6,446 nt of DNA from Pseudomonadota bacterium (GTDB taxonomy: Bacteria > Pseudomonadota > Alphaproteobacteria > Rhizobiales > Hyphomicrobiaceae). A program made the translations under genes and the position numbers. The notes under the pieces are model-generated. The model was not told the DNA's origin. It saw nothing but the letters and a program-made list of their open reading frames with translations, and ran no database searches. Below, piece after piece: positions 4,925-6,446 of the stretch. Every line of letters begins with the position of its first letter. Positions within the stretch are counted from its first letter, which is position 1. The stretch spans positions 1 to 6,446 of the forward strand of contig JAEYYQ010000299.1 of assembly GCA_023428365.1 (NCBI GenBank). Direction: 5' to 3'.

Positions 4925-5659
4925 ATGCAGCAGACAATCATTTGTGCGAAATGGGGTACGCGCTATCCGGCGTTGTACGTCAACACTCTCTGGTCAATGA
5001 TCAAGCGGAATACCAATCGCGATACGCGACTGATCTGCTTCACGGATGATCCATCCGGTATCGATCCGGCGGTTACGACCTATCCCATTCCTGAGATCAA
5101 TCTGCCGATGCCGGCCTTTGTGCTCGGCTGGCGGAAAGTCTCGTTCTGGGCGTCGAAGCTGGAACCGCTGACCGGCGACGTCCTGTTCATGGATCTCGAC
5201 GTTGTCATTACCGGTGGCATCGACGATTTCTTCGATTTTTCTCCGGAATCGACGTTCTGCGTCATCGAGAATTGGACGCAGGTCGGCGAAGATATCGGCA
5301 ATACGTCAGTCTACAGATTCCGCGTGGGCAGCCATCCGTATCTCTACGACAAGCTGAACGGAAACCCGCAGGAGATCCTGTCGAAGTTTCCCAACAGCCA
5401 GACCTATATTTCCCGAACCGTTAAGGAGAAGACGTTCTGGCCAGCCGCTTGGTGCCAGAGCTTCAAGCATACGCTTCTGCCGCGCTGGCCGATGAATTTC
5501 ATTCAGCCTGCGCCTCTTCCCGCTGGAACAAAAGTCGTGGCGTTTACCGGAAAGCCCGATCCGGACGAGGCGCGTGACGGCGTCTGGCAGGCGAAGTGGT
5601 ACAAGAAGACGTACAAGCACGTGCGGCCAACGCCCTGGATCAAAGAGCATTGGCGTTAA
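4925..5659 (+). CDS. Putative GT-A-fold glycosyltransferase with DxD motif
   Basis: From the ATG at 4925 the protein has 244 residues and no signal peptide or membrane segment. Residues 2-10 (QQTIICAKW) form a Rossmann-like first strand, followed by a Tyr-rich helix. DVLFMDLDVVI (85-95) contains Asp90 and Asp92, a DxD motif that in GT-A enzymes binds the metal and the nucleotide-sugar phosphate. The C-terminal VVAFTGKPDPDEA (204-216) and TPWIKEHWR (236-244) resemble the late metal- and sugar-contacting region of family-8-like transferases. It probably moves a sugar onto a glycan or lipid, at the cytosolic face, but donor and acceptor are unknown. An in-frame ATG at 4916 and an upstream start at 4883 are less likely, because the ribosome binding site AGGGA (4912-4916) fits 4925. 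The gene starts 49 bp after the tRNA and converges with another DxD protein gene. Confidence 0.8.
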   Translation: MQQTIICAKWGTRYPALYVNTLWSMIKRNTNRDTRLICFTDDPSGIDPAVTTYPIPEINLPMPAFVLGWRKVSFWASKLEPLTGDVLFMDLDVVITGGIDDFFDFSPESTFCVIENWTQVGEDIGNTSVYRFRVGSHPYLYDKLNGNPQEILSKFPNSQTYISRTVKEKTFWPAAWCQSFKHTLLPRWPMNFIQPAPLPAGTKVVAFTGKPDPDEARDGVWQAKWYKKTYKHVRPTPWIKEHWR

Positions 5660-5663
5660 CGGG

Positions 5664-5686
5664 GAGCCCGCGAAAACGCCAGGCTC
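5664..5686. terminator. Hairpin between two convergent glycosyltransferase-like genes
   Basis: GAGCC (5664-5668) pairs with GGCTC (5682-5686), and inside it GCG (5670-5672) pairs with CGC (5677-5679) around an AAAA loop, leaving a small internal bulge. It fills most of the 31-bp gap between the two stop codons and could serve both strands. No T run follows on either strand, so strength is uncertain. Confidence 0.45.
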
Positions 5687-5690
5687 ATGA

Positions 5691-6335
5691 CTAGACAGGT
5701 TTTTCTTGGCCCTGGCTGGCGCTGGTGTGGGTGATGACAGCGTCGGGGAGTTTTGATTTCGACTCCCGGCCCGAATAGCGGATGTCCATCGGGCAAAACG
5801 CAATGCCGGTGGTTTTCGTCAACGCCGTCAGCATCGCCATTTCGCAGCCGCTACGGCGATATTTCCCCATTTGATCGCGGCATTCTTCGCGCCAGGTCGT
5901 GAGGAATGTCTTGGTCCGATCCGTCGGTTTCAAGGCCAGACTGCGGGATGAAATGTGCATCTTGAAACGTCCGCGCATCGGCCACGGACGCGGCTTGAAA
6001 ACGTGGACGGGGTAACCCGAGACATCGCCGCTGAAGTCGGTCATCGGCTTGATTGGTCCCACTACGGAGCAATCGACATCGAGCAGGATGATTTGCTTGC
6101 CCGGGTAAAGCTCCATCGCCTGCAGAATGACGTCCGGTTTCCAGCGAACGATCTCGCGCCAGGTGGCGCTGCCCTTTTCGCGGAAGAAAAAATGATATGG
6201 GATGGATGGGTCCAAATCGCGCACGAGACGCTCAGTCAGCGCCCTGTAATCGGGCGTGAAAAACCCGCAAACGAGAAAGCTATCCGGGTGCGCATGTGAG
6301 ACGATATCGCCGCTGGCATAAGCCTTGGCGTCCAT
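5691..6335 (-). CDS. Putative nucleotide-diphospho-sugar transferase-like protein with DxD motif
   Basis: This 214-residue protein has no signal peptide or membrane segment. SFLVCGFFTPDYRALTERLV (19-38) looks like a first strand plus helix, and QIILLDVDCSVVGPI (81-95) carries Asp86 and Asp88, the DxD motif of GT-A-like sugar transferases. FKMHISSRSLALKPT (124-138), FLTTWREEC (144-152) and a late ITHTSAS (201-207) with His203 could complete a metal and acceptor site. I do not recognise the exact family and the substrate is unknown. The protein differs clearly from the neighbouring DxD protein in the rest of its sequence, so it is not a recent duplicate. The ATG at 6333-6335 is the only sensible start, but it has only a weak ribosome binding site (GGGCGA at about 6340-6345). 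Gene orientation is convergent with the other DxD gene. Confidence 0.72.
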   Translation of the reverse strand: MDAKAYASGDIVSHAHPDSFLVCGFFTPDYRALTERLVRDLDPSIPYHFFFREKGSATWREIVRWKPDVILQAMELYPGKQIILLDVDCSVVGPIKPMTDFSGDVSGYPVHVFKPRPWPMRGRFKMHISSRSLALKPTDRTKTFLTTWREECRDQMGKYRRSGCEMAMLTALTKTTGIAFCPMDIRYSGRESKSKLPDAVITHTSASQGQEKPV

Positions 6336-6446
6336 GGTGATCGCCCGAGACAGTTATCCCTGTCGATGCCCCGGAAGGACTCCTAGTCTGGCTACATCTC
6401 AGACATATGACGACTACGCGCGATCAGCGATTGGTCAGCTTCAGCT

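Noticed and set aside
6349..6364. GACAG/CTGTC inverted repeat with a six-base loop upstream of the gene starting at 6335
   Set aside because: A five-base stem is short and occurs easily by chance. There is no linked promoter or family operator that I recognise.
6392..6445. Minus-strand open tail ending in SRHMSEM and a TAG at 6392-6394, possibly the end of a gene beyond the window
   Set aside because: It is too short to recognise, and a competing minus-strand frame ends in LKLTNR with its own stop at about 6426. Both could be chance.
6407..6446. ATG at 6407 opening a plus-strand frame (MTTTRDQRLVSFS) to the window edge
   Set aside because: There is no ribosome binding site within 15 bases and only 13 codons are visible. 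The same stretch is open on the minus strand as well, so direction cannot be decided.

Overview
The window looks like chromosomal DNA from an alphaproteobacterium, most plausibly in the Hyphomicrobiales (Bradyrhizobium/Rhodopseudomonas-like). The evidence is moderately high GC, the gene families present, and the tight short-gap packing. That placement is inference and was not searched. There is no rRNA, CRISPR array, transposase, integrase or phage gene, and nearly all of the sequence is accounted for by ten protein genes (one cut by the left edge) and one tRNA.

Layout. (1) 1-467, minus strand: a small ArsR-type repressor gene overlapping by 4 bp (GTGA) the start of an SRPBCC/AHSA1-like gene that runs off the left edge. 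Its promoter region (456-514) is dense. It has a good -35/-10 pair placing the transcript start at or next to the arsR ATG, a near-perfect 20-bp palindrome over the -10 and start codon, and a distal inverted copy of the first four arsR codons. (2) 596-1836: a nucleoside 2-deoxyribosyltransferase-like gene (+) convergent, 8 bp apart, with an L-isoaspartyl protein methyltransferase gene, pcm (-). (3) 1968-3910, plus strand: a tightly coupled three-gene operon of a ketosteroid-isomerase-related (SnoaL/NTF2-like) protein, a GNAT acetyltransferase and a carbon-nitrogen hydrolase. The first junction is an ATGA overlap and the second has zero spacing. (4) 3952-4677, minus strand: an exported SIMPL (DUF541) protein, separated from the operon by a GC-rich hairpin. 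(5) 4799-4875: a CAU-anticodon tRNA whose acceptor stem suggests tRNA-Ile2 (lysidine type) rather than elongator Met. (6) 4925-6335: two convergent genes for small GT-A-like putative glycosyltransferases, each with a DxD motif, with a hairpin between them.

How the genes work together. Only two groups look functionally joined: ArsR with its SRPBCC partner, and the 1968-3910 trio, whose protein families suggest a small-molecule modification route of unknown substrate. The two glycosyltransferase-like proteins may act on surface polysaccharide, but nothing in the window proves it. The remaining genes (deoxyribosyltransferase-like, pcm, SIMPL, tRNA) look like independent units. The best candidates for something undescribed are the coupled trio and the leaderless, palindrome-covered arsR start. 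Otherwise the window is mostly ordinary.
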